DNA of 45,121 nt from Acetobacteraceae bacterium (GTDB taxonomy: Bacteria; Pseudomonadota; Alphaproteobacteria; Acetobacterales; Acetobacteraceae), in NCBI GenBank assembly GCA_030037175.1, contig JASHRV010000036.1:1-45121 (forward strand), given 5' to 3'. Positions 15,833 to 25,116 of the stretch are shown here, in pieces. The translations under genes were made by a program, and so were the position numbers. The number at the start of each line of letters is the position of its first letter. The first letter of the stretch is position 1. The notes below the pieces were generated by a model. It searched no databases. It had not been told where the DNA came from and worked only from the letters and a program-made list of their open reading frames with translations.

Positions 15833-15872
15833 CAGGTTTTCCCTTCAGTCGAAAGAAAACAATTTTTAGGAG

Positions 15873-15893
15873 ATGTTATGAGCCTGATAACAT
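15873..15893 (-). promoter_or_regulatory. A/T-rich palindrome upstream of the SDR gene
   Basis: ATGTTAT and ATAACAT are perfect inverted arms around a seven-base centre, in an A/T-rich stretch unlike the surrounding sequence. Position just upstream of the SDR start suggests a repressor operator or promoter element; a hairpin is the alternative. Confidence 0.4.
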
Positions 15894-15905
15894 TTTGAGA
15901 GAGAA

Positions 15906-16087
15906 CTTCTTTTTCTGAAGAAAAAGACGCAAAAGGACTTTTTTCCGTTTTCCGGACCCGGTGCCAGCTTGGAGCCCCGAACGGAAGAATGGAAACGGAT
16001 AAAAGTTTTCTGGTTCTCTTTTTCAAAAGAGAACAGTCCTCATGACTCATCGTGCGAGAGAACCGCGCAGGTTCCTGACACGCTCTA
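15906..16087 (-). repeat. Paired-hairpin dispersed repeat, family 1, copy 2
   Basis: Read on the minus strand it begins TAGAGCGTGTCAGGAACC, whose TAG is the stop codon of the fused ABC exporter, then GCACGATGAGTCATGAGGAC, the left hairpin GTTCTCTTTT/AAAAGAGAAC (16013-16034), a core with imperfect ACTTTTATCCGTTT-type arms and a right hairpin (15906-15929) with one mismatched pair. The first 53 bases match the start of copy 3 closely. Placement directly after the gene in the same orientation fits a termination or 3'-end role. Confidence 0.85.
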
Positions 16088-19000
16088 ACCGGCGCTCGAC
16101 CACGCCACGACCTGCTGCTCGACGAGCCGAGCATAGGCGCCATGGCGGGTCAGCAGCTCGGCATGGGTGCCGCCCTCAAGCACCCTCCCATGATCGAGCA
16201 CGAGGATGCGGTCTGCCGCGCGGATCGTAGAAAGCCTGTGCGCGATGATGAGCGTGGTCCGCCCGCGCATCAGCTCCGCCAATGCCATCCGCACCTCGGC
16301 CTCGCTGATCGTGTCGAGATGCGATGTCGCTTCGTCGAGCACCAGCACCGGCGCATCCTTGAGGAAGGCGCGCGCGATCGCGATGCGTTGGCGCTGCCCG
16401 CCCGAAAGCTGCACCCCGCGCTCTCCCACGCGCGTCGCGAGCCCGTCCGGCAGCCCTGCGACGAACGGCCCGAGCGCTGCCTGCTCGAGCGCAGCACCCA
16501 CCGCCGCCTCCGGTGCATCGGGTCGCGCCAGCCGGATGTTGGCCTCGAGCGTGTCGTTGAAAAGATAGGTGTCCTGGGCCACGAGCGCTATTCGGCGCCG
16601 GAGCGCATCGAGCCGGAACTCGCGAAGATCACATCCATCGAGGCGTACAGCACCTTCATCGGGGTCCCAGAAACGCAGCAGCAGGTTTGCGATCGTGCTC
16701 TTGCCCGCGCCTGAGGAACCGACGAGCGCCACCGTCGTTCCCGCCGACACGGTGAAGGAAACATCGGAGAGTGCCGGCTGCGTCCGCCCGGGATAGGTGA
16801 AGCGGACATCCTCGAACCGGATTTCCGAGCCGCCGGCTCCAGGCGGCGGATCGGCCGGCCCGTCGAGGATCGTCACGGGCTCCCGCCCGACCGCCGCCAG
16901 CCGCCGGCTCGCGGAAAACGTGTCGGCGAGCTGGCGCCCGACCTGGGCGATCTCCGAAACCGGCAGAAAGGCCGCGATCGCGACCAGCACGAGCAACGGC
17001 AGCATTCCCGCCGCCAACCGATGATCGGCGACGAGGCCGGCCCCAAGCACCGCCACTGCGAGTCCGCCGCCGCTGGTCGCCGCCTCGAGCCAGGCCGCCT
17101 GGCGTGAAAGATCGGCGAGCAGCTTGAGCCGGACTGCGCCATACTCCCGCGCCGTGGCCAGAAATGTCTGCCGCCGCCGCCCCACCGCACGGAAGGCGAG
17201 CAAATCAGCAAGCCCCTGGATCGTCTCGGTCACATGCGCACCGAGCAGTCCGAGCGCGTCCCGCGCCTCCGCGCCCAGCCGATCGATCCGGCGCCGCCCG
17301 GCCAGCGGCGAGAGCAAGGCGTAGCCGAGGAACGGCAAGAGCACGAGTGCCAGCGGCCAACCGAACCCCGCAAGCAGCCCGAGTACGGAGAGCGGCACCA
17401 GCACGGCCACGACCGCCGGCGCGACGGTGTGGGCGTAGAAATACTCGATCGTTTCCACGTCCTGCGTCGCGAGTGCCACGAGGTCGCCCGAGCGCCGCCG
17501 CAGCAGATAGGCGGGCGCAAGCCGCTCCAGCACGGCAAAGAGGTCGATCCGCATCTCCGCAAGCAGCTCGTAGGCCATCTCATGCGCGAGCGTCGATTCG
17601 AGCCAGTGGCAAAGCGCGGTGATCGGCGCAGCCGCGAGCAGCAGCCCGATCGGCACGAAGATGGGCCCGTGCACGCGCACCGCGGCGATGACGAGAGCGC
17701 CCAGCGCGCTCACCCCTATGAAGGAGGCGACGCGTCCGATCTCGAGCAGCACCGTCGCCGTCAGGGTCCCCCGCCAAGGCCTGATGAAGCCGAGCAGCGT
17801 CTTCAGCGTCTCGGCCCCGCTGACACCAGCCGCCTCCTCGTCGAGCGACCTTTTCTGTCCCACGTCCGAAGCCTCAGCAGACTCGGCGTGCTTGCCCTGA
17901 CCGGCGCGCTCAGCCTCGGCTCCGCGCGCCGGATGGTCGAGCACCGCACTTTCCTCTGCCTGGGCACCCATCAACCGCCGGTAGAGTCCGTCCGCCCGCA
18001 TCAGCGCGGCATGCGTGCCCTCCTCCACCACCCGCCCGCTCGAGAGAACGAGGATGCGGTCTGCCGCGATCACGCTCGAAAGTCGATGGGCCAGGATCAA
18101 TGTCGTGCGCCCCTCCATCAGCCGCTCCAGCGCCTGCTGGATGGCTGCCTCGTTCTCCGCATCGACCGATGAAAGCGCCTCGTCGAGAATGAGGATCGGC
18201 GCATCGAGCAGCAGGGCGCGGGCGATTGCGATCCGTTGCCTTTGCCCGCCCGACAGCCCCGCCCCGCGCTCGCCGATCCGCGTCTCGTACCCCTCCGGCA
18301 AGGCGAGGATGAACTCGTGCGCGTTCGCCGCCCGCGTGGCTTCCTCGATCTCTGCCCGCCCCGCCTCCGGCCGTCCGAGCCGGAGGTTCTCCGCCACTGT
18401 CCCCTCGAACAGCACCGGATCCTGCGCGACCACCGCGATCGAGGCGCGCAGCGCCTCCGCGTCCAGGATGCGGAGATCCCTCCCGCCGAACAGGATCCGC
18501 CCCGAGCAGGGGTCATATTCGCGGAGCAGGAGCCGCACGATGGAGGACTTTCCCGCTCCGCTCGGTCCGACAATCCCGACGCGCTCACCTGCCGCGACCC
18601 GGAACGAGAGCCCGTTATGCGCCGGCCCCCTCCCACCCGGATAGGCAAAGCGGACCTCCTCGAACGCGATGCTGGGCTGAAGCCCGGCCGCCGCCGCGCT
18701 TCCCGACGCGGGCAGCGAGGGCTTTGCCTCGAGGAGAGAAAAAATCCCGGCCGCTGCCGACTGTCCGAGAAGCCCCTGATGCAGCACGGTGCGGAGATCC
18801 CGCAACGGGCGGAAAATTTCCGTCCCGGCCATCAGCACGATCAGCAGCGCCGCGAGGCTCATCTGGCCGTGCGTCACCCGCCAGGCGCCGAGCGCCAGCG
18901 CTGCAGCAGCGCCGAGCGCGGTGCCGAGATCGGTGATCGCGCGGGTAAGGATGCTGGCACCGAGCACCCAGAACGTGTTCCTTGCCAGCGCATGGGCATG

Positions 19001-19669
19001 CTCGGCGAGCCGTGCCGCCCAGGCGCTGCTCTGGCCGAAGGCTTTCAGCGTCGGCAGGCCTTGCACGGCATCGAGGAACTCCTCGCCGAATGATTTGAGA
19101 GCGTGTGCACGATCAAGGCTGGCGCGCCGCTCGCGCATATGCACCGCCATCGGGCCAATCAGGGACAGGAGCGCACCGGCCAGCAGCACGGCGGCAACGG
19201 GCACATCCCAGATTGCCGCGAAGGCAAAAATGGCGAAGGGAGCGGCAATCGCGATCACGAGCTGAGGCAGGTACTGGCCGAACCAGGTCTGGAGCTGCTC
19301 GACCCCATCCACCATTGACAGCATCACCCCGCCCGTCCGGCTGCCTGAGAACCAGGCTGGCCCGAGCGTCACGATCCTGTCGAAGAGCCTTTCCCTGAGC
19401 CGCTCCTGAACGCGCACGGCGGTTCCATGGGCGATGCGAGCGCGCGCCTCCTCGAGCCCGGCCCTGATCACGATCATGGCCCCGGCCGCGAGCGCGAGCA
19501 GGATCTCCGCCCGCCCGCTGCCGCCGCGGAAGACGAGGGCGAGGAGCGTTCCGAGGAAGGCGAAGCGAGCGATGCCGGCGGCGAGCGCGAAGAGCCCAAG
19601 TCCCACCGCGAGCGCGATGCGCCCGCGTACGCCGCACGTCAGCCGCCAAAGACGTATGTCGAAATACAC
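16085..19669 (-). CDS. Fused double ABC exporter (two TMD-NBD units), CydDC-like
   Basis: A 1194-residue polypeptide containing two complete half-transporters. Half 1 has a membrane domain (about residues 15-310), Walker A GPSGAGKSS (about 368-376), LSGGQRQR and LILDEALSSVD. A charged, low-complexity linker rich in Ala/Glu/Gly follows (about 565-625). Half 2 repeats the plan with GSSGAGKST, LSGGQRQR and LVLDEATSHLD. Both halves resemble the CydC/CydD type, so one chain probably forms the full exporter. The substrate is unknown; the divergent cydDC suggests thiol or heme-related export. The GTG at 19669 (VYFDIRLWRL) after GGAAG is preferred over upstream frames that read through tandem repeats. 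Its TAG stop comes from the adjacent repeat. Confidence 0.88.
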   Translation of the reverse strand: MYFDIRLWRLTCGVRGRIALAVGLGLFALAAGIARFAFLGTLLALVFRGGSGRAEILLALAAGAMIVIRAGLEEARARIAHGTAVRVQERLRERLFDRIVTLGPAWFSGSRTGGVMLSMVDGVEQLQTWFGQYLPQLVIAIAAPFAIFAFAAIWDVPVAAVLLAGALLSLIGPMAVHMRERRASLDRAHALKSFGEEFLDAVQGLPTLKAFGQSSAWAARLAEHAHALARNTFWVLGASILTRAITDLGTALGAAAALALGAWRVTHGQMSLAALLIVLMAGTEIFRPLRDLRTVLHQGLLGQSAAAGIFSLLEAKPSLPASGSAAAAGLQPSIAFEEVRFAYPGGRGPAHNGLSFRVAAGERVGIVGPSGAGKSSIVRLLLREYDPCSGRILFGGRDLRILDAEALRASIAVVAQDPVLFEGTVAENLRLGRPEAGRAEIEEATRAANAHEFILALPEGYETRIGERGAGLSGGQRQRIAIARALLLDAPILILDEALSSVDAENEAAIQQALERLMEGRTTLILAHRLSSVIAADRILVLSSGRVVEEGTHAALMRADGLYRRLMGAQAEESAVLDHPARGAEAERAGQGKHAESAEASDVGQKRSLDEEAAGVSGAETLKTLLGFIRPWRGTLTATVLLEIGRVASFIGVSALGALVIAAVRVHGPIFVPIGLLLAAAPITALCHWLESTLAHEMAYELLAEMRIDLFAVLERLAPAYLLRRRSGDLVALATQDVETIEYFYAHTVAPAVVAVLVPLSVLGLLAGFGWPLALVLLPFLGYALLSPLAGRRRIDRLGAEARDALGLLGAHVTETIQGLADLLAFRAVGRRRQTFLATAREYGAVRLKLLADLSRQAAWLEAATSGGGLAVAVLGAGLVADHRLAAGMLPLLVLVAIAAFLPVSEIAQVGRQLADTFSASRRLAAVGREPVTILDGPADPPPGAGGSEIRFEDVRFTYPGRTQPALSDVSFTVSAGTTVALVGSSGAGKSTIANLLLRFWDPDEGAVRLDGCDLREFRLDALRRRIALVAQDTYLFNDTLEANIRLARPDAPEAAVGAALEQAALGPFVAGLPDGLATRVGERGVQLSGGQRQRIAIARAFLKDAPVLVLDEATSHLDTISEAEVRMALAELMRGRTTLIIAHRLSTIRAADRILVLDHGRVLEGGTHAELLTRHGAYARLVEQQVVAWSSAG

Positions 19670-19724
19670 GACGTGATCTTCCGGCAAGCCGCCGCATTTG
19701 GAAACCGGCGCCTTGCGGGCCGTT

Positions 19725-19768
19725 CCCCCTGTGGCCCCCCTGTGGCCCCCCTGTGGCCCCCCCTGTGG
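19725..19768. repeat. Four tandem copies of CCCCCTGTGGC
   Basis: Three perfect 11-base units and a fourth of 11 bases ending in G with one extra C lie in the gap between the fused exporter and cydD. The 11-base period (about one helical turn) places each copy on the same DNA face. The gap must hold both divergent promoters, so the repeat could be a regulator array or merely an unstable minisatellite. Confidence 0.9.
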
Positions 19769-19814
19769 ACCGTCCCGTTGAGCGGCGCGGGCGCGGCTGA
19801 TACGCAGGCCTGCC

Positions 19815-21581
19815 GTGCCAGCCCCATCCTCGCCCCATCGGAATCGGCGATTGCTCGACAGGCGGCTGACCGCCATCGCCCGCCCGGCAAGGGCGGGCCT
19901 CTATGTCGCGATAGGTCTTGGGCTTGCCGGCGGTCTGCTCGTCATCCTCCAGGCTCTCCTGCTGGCTCGCATCGTCAACGGCGCCGTGTTCCGGCATGGC
20001 CCGGTGCCAGCGGGCCTTCTGCTTGCGCTCTTCGTCCTCTTTGTCTTGCGCGCGGCTCTGACCTTCCTCTCCGAAATCGCCGCACACCACGCCGCCGCAT
20101 CGGTCAAGACAGAGCTCAGGCGCGCCTTGATGAAGCGAATCGTTGAGCTCGGCCCCGCCTACACCGTGGGCGAAGGCAGCGCCGATCTTGCCACCACCCT
20201 GACCGACGGCGTCGAGGCGCTCGAGCCCTATCTTGCCCGCTACCTGCCGCAGATGGCGCTCGTGGCGCTCGTGCCGCTTGCGATCCTCGCCACTCTCTTC
20301 CCGATCGATTGGATGAGCGGGCTCGTGCTTGCCGTGAGCGGGCCGCTCATCCCGCTCTTCATGGTCTTCGTCGGCCACCAGGCCGAGGCGATCAACCAGC
20401 GCCAGTGGCGCCAGCTCCTGGCGATGAGCGCGCACATGCTCGATGCGATCCAGGGAATCACGACGTTGAAGCTTTTCGGCCGCGCGCGCGACGAGATCGC
20501 GCTGATCGCACGAATTTCCGACGATTACCGGCGCACCACCATGGCAAGCCTCCGGGTCGCCTTCCTCACCTCGGCGGTGCTCGAGTTCTTCGCCTCCCTC
20601 GCGATCGCGCTGGTTGCCGTCATCTTTGGCGCGCGGCTGCTGCACGGCCACGCCAATTTCTTCGCTGCCTTCCTGGTTCTTCTTCTCGTCCCCGAGTTTT
20701 TTCTCCCGCTGCGCAACCTCGCCACCCACTACCATGCGCGGATGAGCGCGCTCGCCGCTGCCCAGCGGATCTTCGAGGTTCTGGACGCCCCTGTTGCCCA
20801 GGTTTCCGGCATCGCCATTCCCCCGAAGGGCGCGGTCACGATCCTGTGCCGGGCGCTCGAGGCCGGCCATGAGCCGGGCCGGACGGTTCTGCGCGGGCTC
20901 GATTGCGAATTTCCGGCGGGGCTCGCGACTGCGATCGTCGGCCGTTCAGGAGCCGGAAAATCGAGCCTCGCCGCGGCGATCGTTGGCTTCATCGCGCCCA
21001 GCGCAGGGACGATCCTGATCGACGGCGTTCCGCTCTCAGTACTCGACCGCGAGGCCTGGTGGCGGCAGCTCGCTTACGTTCCACAGGCGCCGCGGACCTT
21101 TGCCGGCACAGTTGCCGAGAATCTCCGTCTCGCCCGGCCCGAGGCCGACGAGGCGAGCCTGCGCGAAGCCTGCCGCCGCGCCCTGCTGCTCGACGTGATT
21201 GACTCCCTGCCGCAAGGTCTTTCGACCCGGCTCGGCGAAGGCGGCATCGGCCTCTCAGGCGGCGAGATCCAGCGCCTCGCACTCGCCCGCGCCTTCCTCA
21301 AGGATGCCCCGCTCCTGATTCTTGACGAGGCCACCGCCCACCTCGACCTCGAAACCGAGGCCCTGGTCGCGGAGGCGATCGCCGATCTCGCGCGCGGCCG
21401 CACGGCCATTCTCATTGCCCATCGCCTCGCCACCGTCAGGCGCGCCGACCGGATCGTCGTGATGGAGGACGGACGCGTCGCCGAATACGGCACGCATGAA
21501 GCCCTTGTCGCTTGCGGCGGCGCCTACGCCGCTCTGCTCCGGGGCGCTGCCGCCCCGACAGAGACCCCATGCGTGCGCTGA
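19815..21581 (+). CDS. cydD: Thiol reductant ABC exporter subunit CydD
   Basis: A 588-residue half-transporter. Six membrane segments span about residues 28-300 with the CydD-type GPAYT...DGVEALEPYLARYLPQ region (113-146); the nucleotide-binding domain has Walker A GRSGAGKSS (376-384), the signature LSGGEIQRL and Walker B LLILDEATAHLD. With CydC it exports glutathione/cysteine to the periplasm and is needed for cytochrome bd assembly. It overlaps cydC by 13 bases. The start at 19815 leaves a 19-residue basic N-terminus before the first segment; later starts are possible. Confidence 0.93.
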   Translation: MPAPSSPHRNRRLLDRRLTAIARPARAGLYVAIGLGLAGGLLVILQALLLARIVNGAVFRHGPVPAGLLLALFVLFVLRAALTFLSEIAAHHAAASVKTELRRALMKRIVELGPAYTVGEGSADLATTLTDGVEALEPYLARYLPQMALVALVPLAILATLFPIDWMSGLVLAVSGPLIPLFMVFVGHQAEAINQRQWRQLLAMSAHMLDAIQGITTLKLFGRARDEIALIARISDDYRRTTMASLRVAFLTSAVLEFFASLAIALVAVIFGARLLHGHANFFAAFLVLLLVPEFFLPLRNLATHYHARMSALAAAQRIFEVLDAPVAQVSGIAIPPKGAVTILCRALEAGHEPGRTVLRGLDCEFPAGLATAIVGRSGAGKSSLAAAIVGFIAPSAGTILIDGVPLSVLDREAWWRQLAYVPQAPRTFAGTVAENLRLARPEADEASLREACRRALLLDVIDSLPQGLSTRLGEGGIGLSGGEIQRLALARAFLKDAPLLILDEATAHLDLETEALVAEAIADLARGRTAILIAHRLATVRRADRIVVMEDGRVAEYGTHEALVACGGAYAALLRGAAAPTETPCVR

Positions 21582-23323
21582 TCCGGCTTCTCCGCCTCTA
21601 CGGGCCCTACCGCGCCTGGATAGCCAGCGGGCTTCTGCTTGCGCTCGCGACCATCCTTGCCAATTTCGGGCTGCTGGCGCTGGCCGGCTGGTTCCTCGCC
21701 ACAGCGGGCCTGGTCGGTCTTGGCGGGTATGCAGCGCAAAATGCGTTCAACTTCTTCACTCCGGCCGCCGGCGTGCGCTTCTTCGCCACGGTGCGCGTGC
21801 TCGGCCGCTATGCCGGGCGGATCGTCGATCACGAAGCCGCCTTGCGCCAGCTCGCCCGTCTGCGCGTCTTTCTCTTCGAAAAGCTCGAGCCGCTCGCCCC
21901 GGCCGCCCTCGCCGCGGAGCGGAGCGGCGATCTTCTTTCCCGTCTGGTGGCCGATATCGACCGGCTGGGTGATGTCTATCTGCGCGTCCTGGCCCCCTTT
22001 GCCGTTGCCGTCGCGGCGGCGCTGGCCATGGCCGGCACCCTCGCCATTTTTGTCCCGCTCGCGGGCCTCGCTCTGCTCGCGGGCCTTGCCCTTGCCGGCC
22101 TCGCCGTGCCGGCGGCGAGCCTCGCTCTGGGTGCCCGGGCGAGCCGCGAGGTCGTCACGACCCGCAACGAATTGCGCGCCGATGCCGTCGATGCCATCCA
22201 GGGCCTCGCCGAGCTTCTGACGTACAACGCCGCGCCAGCGGTGGCCGCCCGCATCGGTGACGCGAACGACCGGCTGATCGCGCGCGAGGCGCGGCTCGCT
22301 GCGATTGCCGGGCTTGGTGCAGGCGCGGGCCAGCTGATCGCCAATGCGACGATGGGCGCTGCACTCCTGATCGGGCTTGAGCTGGCCGGTGCCCACCACC
22401 TGCCCGGCGCCGACGTGCCGCTGCTGACGCTTGGCGCGCTTGCCGCCTTCGAGGCGGTGGCACCGCTGCCTCAAGCGTTCCAGCTTCTCGGCGGGATGGC
22501 AGAATCGGCGCGGCGCGTGTTCGCGATCGCGGATCGCGCCCCGCCGGTGCGTGAGCCCAAGCGAAGCCCGGCGCGGCCGCAGCACCTCGATATCGCGCTC
22601 TCGGGGGTGCGGCTGCGCTATGCACCGGAGGCGCCGTGGGCGCTCGACGGGCTCACGCTCACCATCCGGGAAGGCGAACATGTAACGATCCTCGGCCGCT
22701 CCGGTGCCGGGAAGACTTCGTTCATCAATCTCCTCCTGCGCTTCGTCGAATATGAGGAGGGCTCGGCCTCCCTTGGCGGAGTCGAATTACGAGCGATTCG
22801 CGGCGACGACGTGCGCAGCCTCTTCTCCGTGGTTTCCCAACGCACCCAACTCTTCGCCGGATCGATTCGCGATAATCTCCGGATCGCCCGGCCCGATGCC
22901 GATGACGCTTCGCTCTGGCGCGCGCTCGAGACGGCCGCGCTCTCCGAATTCGTGCGCGCGCGGTCCAGGGGCCTCGATTCACCGGTCGGCGAGGGCGCCG
23001 CGCGGCTCTCCGGCGGCGAGGCCCGCCGTCTCGCACTCGCCCGGGCCGCGCTGCGCGATGCGCCCTTCCTGGTGCTCGACGAGCCGACCGAGGGCCTCGA
23101 CCCTTTGACGGAAGCCGCCCTGCGTGGAGATCTCGGACGGCTCGCCGCAGGCCGGACGGTGATCAGCATCACCCATCGGCTTGCCTTCATCGCCCCGAAC
23201 GACCGCATCGTCGTCCTCGATTCCGGCCGCGTTGCCGAGGACGGCACGTTCGCAGTCCTCCGCACCGACGGACGGATCGTTCCCCGCCTCGCACGTCTTC
23301 AGGAAGATCTGGCCCGCATCTGA
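21569..23323 (+). CDS. cydC: Thiol reductant ABC exporter subunit CydC
   Basis: A 584-residue half-transporter starting MRALIRLLRLYGPY at the ATG inside the cydD 3' end. Membrane domain about residues 15-300; Walker A GRSGAGKTS (376-384), signature LSGGEARRL, Walker B FLVLDEPTEGLD with the H-loop in THRLAF. It pairs with CydD as the heterodimer that keeps the periplasm reduced for bd oxidase maturation. A 156-base gap with a candidate FNR box separates it from cydA, so the oxidase may have its own promoter. Confidence 0.93.
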   Translation: MRALIRLLRLYGPYRAWIASGLLLALATILANFGLLALAGWFLATAGLVGLGGYAAQNAFNFFTPAAGVRFFATVRVLGRYAGRIVDHEAALRQLARLRVFLFEKLEPLAPAALAAERSGDLLSRLVADIDRLGDVYLRVLAPFAVAVAAALAMAGTLAIFVPLAGLALLAGLALAGLAVPAASLALGARASREVVTTRNELRADAVDAIQGLAELLTYNAAPAVAARIGDANDRLIAREARLAAIAGLGAGAGQLIANATMGAALLIGLELAGAHHLPGADVPLLTLGALAAFEAVAPLPQAFQLLGGMAESARRVFAIADRAPPVREPKRSPARPQHLDIALSGVRLRYAPEAPWALDGLTLTIREGEHVTILGRSGAGKTSFINLLLRFVEYEEGSASLGGVELRAIRGDDVRSLFSVVSQRTQLFAGSIRDNLRIARPDADDASLWRALETAALSEFVRARSRGLDSPVGEGAARLSGGEARRLALARAALRDAPFLVLDEPTEGLDPLTEAALRGDLGRLAAGRTVISITHRLAFIAPNDRIVVLDSGRVAEDGTFAVLRTDGRIVPRLARLQEDLARI

Positions 23324-23367
23324 AACGTTGGGAGAACAAACGGCACAGGTGCCGAGAGGCGCGGTCA

Positions 23368-23381
23368 CTGATATAAATCAA
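23368..23381 (+). promoter_or_regulatory. Candidate FNR/FixK-type box upstream of cydA
   Basis: CTGATATAAATCAA matches the FNR/Anr/FixK consensus TTGAT-N4-ATCAA with one mismatch at the first base. It lies 45 bases after the cydC stop and 98 bases before the cydA ATG, a suitable place for oxygen-dependent control of the bd oxidase. No FNR-family gene is in the window. Confidence 0.6.
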
Positions 23382-23479
23382 GTCAATGCGTGAGGTGGCC
23401 CTGTAATGGGGATCACCGTTTCGGCCGAACGCGGGCGGGCGGAAGCCGCTCGTCATGCCATCGCCCGGAGGTCAACGCC

Positions 23480-25102
23480 ATGATCGACCCGTCCGTCGTC
23501 AGTCTCTCCCGCCTGCAATTCGCTCTGACGGCGCTTTACCATTTCCAGTTCGTGCCGCTGACGCTCGGCCTCACTTTCATGCTGGCGGCGATGGAGACGG
23601 TCTACGTCATCACCGGCAAGCCGATCTACAAGGAGATGACCCAGTTCTGGGGCAAGCTTTTCGGCATCAACTTCGCCATCGGGGTAGCGACCGGACTCAC
23701 CATGGAGTTCGAGTTCGGCACCAACTGGTCGATGTATTCCCATTTCGTGGGCGACGTGTTCGGCACACCGCTGGCGATCGAGGGCCTGATGGCCTTCTTC
23801 ATGGAATCGACCTTTGTGGGGCTGATGTTCTTCGGCTGGGACCGGATGAGCAAGGAGGCGCATCTCGCCGTCACCTATCTCGTGGCGCTCGGTTCGAACC
23901 TGTCTGCTCTTTGGATCCTGATCGCCAACGCTTTCATGCAGGACCCGCAAGGCGCGCGCTTCGACCCGACGACGATGCGGATGCAGTTCCAGAGCTTCGG
24001 GTCTCTCGTCTTCAGCGAGAAGGCCCAGGCAGAGTTCGTCCATGCCTCGATCGCGGGCTATGTCTGCGCGGCGATGTTCGTAATGGGGATCAGCAGCTAC
24101 TACCTCCTCACCCGCCGGCATCGCGAGTTTGCGCTGCGATCCCTGCGCATCGCCGCGCTGTTCGGCATTGTCTCCACGCTCGCGGTGATCACGCTCGGTG
24201 ATGCTGCCGGCCGCGAAGACTATCTCGTGCAGCCGACCAAGCTCGCGGCGATGGAAGGGCTCTGGCAGACGACCAAGCCGCCCGCGGAGCCGTGGAAACT
24301 GATCGCGCTGCCCAATGATGCCACCGAGAGCGATCTCTTCGATTTCTCGATCGGGATTCCCTATGTCCTGACCCCGCTGGTCACGCACACATTCAACCAG
24401 GCGATCCCCGGCATTGACGAGCTCAAGATGGAAGCAGCCGCCCGGGTGGAGAACGGGATCAGAGCCGTCACGGCGCTCGAGCAATACGCCCAAACAAAAG
24501 ATCCGAATGCTCTCTCCGAGTTCGAGTTCTATGAGGATGACATGGGCTACGGCTTTCTCGCCCAGCGCTTCGCTCCCGATCAGGACCTGACGAAGATTAC
24601 GCCCTCCGACATGCCGGGGATCGTGACCAAGACCGCGCGCGCAAGCATCCCCAACGTCTTCGTCGAGTTCTGGTCGTTCCGTATCATGGTCGCCTTCGGC
24701 TTCGCATTCCTCGTGATCTTCGCCTTTGGTGCCTATTACAGCCTGAGAAACACGATCGAGCGGCAGCCTTGGGTGCTCTATCTGGCGATGTGGTCGATCC
24801 CGCTCCCGATACTGGTCGCGCTCTACGGCTGGATCACCGCCGAGAACGGCCGCCAGCCTTGGAGCGTGTTCGGCTGGCTGCCGACCTTCGAGGCCGCCTC
24901 GACCCATTCGCTCGGCTATATGATCTTTTCGCTTCTCGGTTTTGCAACGCTCTACACGCTCTTTATCGGCGCCGAGCTCTATCTGATGTTCAAATATGCC
25001 CGCCTCGGTCCTAGCCCGGCCGGCAGCGCCGAGCCGCGTATCGCACCCGCAGGCGGGCCTGCCATTCTGCGGCCTGGTTATGCGGCCAAGTCCTGGGAAT
25101 AG
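23480..25102 (+). CDS. cydA: Cytochrome bd ubiquinol oxidase subunit I
   Basis: A 540-residue membrane protein, close to the E. coli length (long Q-loop type). Heme ligands are visible: His21 in LYHFQF (b595/high-spin site), His188 in FVHASIAGY and Met403 in SFRIMVAFG (b558). Glu101 and Glu109 of the proton route are in the EGLMAFFMES block. The quinol-binding Q-loop (about 250-385) holds KLAAMEGLW. It oxidises ubiquinol and reduces O2 to water with high oxygen affinity. The ATG at 23480 has GGAGG upstream. The cydB start is 14 bases after its stop. Confidence 0.96.
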   Translation: MIDPSVVSLSRLQFALTALYHFQFVPLTLGLTFMLAAMETVYVITGKPIYKEMTQFWGKLFGINFAIGVATGLTMEFEFGTNWSMYSHFVGDVFGTPLAIEGLMAFFMESTFVGLMFFGWDRMSKEAHLAVTYLVALGSNLSALWILIANAFMQDPQGARFDPTTMRMQFQSFGSLVFSEKAQAEFVHASIAGYVCAAMFVMGISSYYLLTRRHREFALRSLRIAALFGIVSTLAVITLGDAAGREDYLVQPTKLAAMEGLWQTTKPPAEPWKLIALPNDATESDLFDFSIGIPYVLTPLVTHTFNQAIPGIDELKMEAAARVENGIRAVTALEQYAQTKDPNALSEFEFYEDDMGYGFLAQRFAPDQDLTKITPSDMPGIVTKTARASIPNVFVEFWSFRIMVAFGFAFLVIFAFGAYYSLRNTIERQPWVLYLAMWSIPLPILVALYGWITAENGRQPWSVFGWLPTFEAASTHSLGYMIFSLLGFATLYTLFIGAELYLMFKYARLGPSPAGSAEPRIAPAGGPAILRPGYAAKSWE

Positions 25103-25116
25103 GGAGGATTTCCGCG

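Noticed and set aside
15897-16087. Non-autonomous transposon (MITE) interpretation of the family 1 repeats
   Set aside because: The nested stems are at fixed internal positions and the element ends are not inverted repeats; no flanking duplications were seen. Left open as a genome-wide question.
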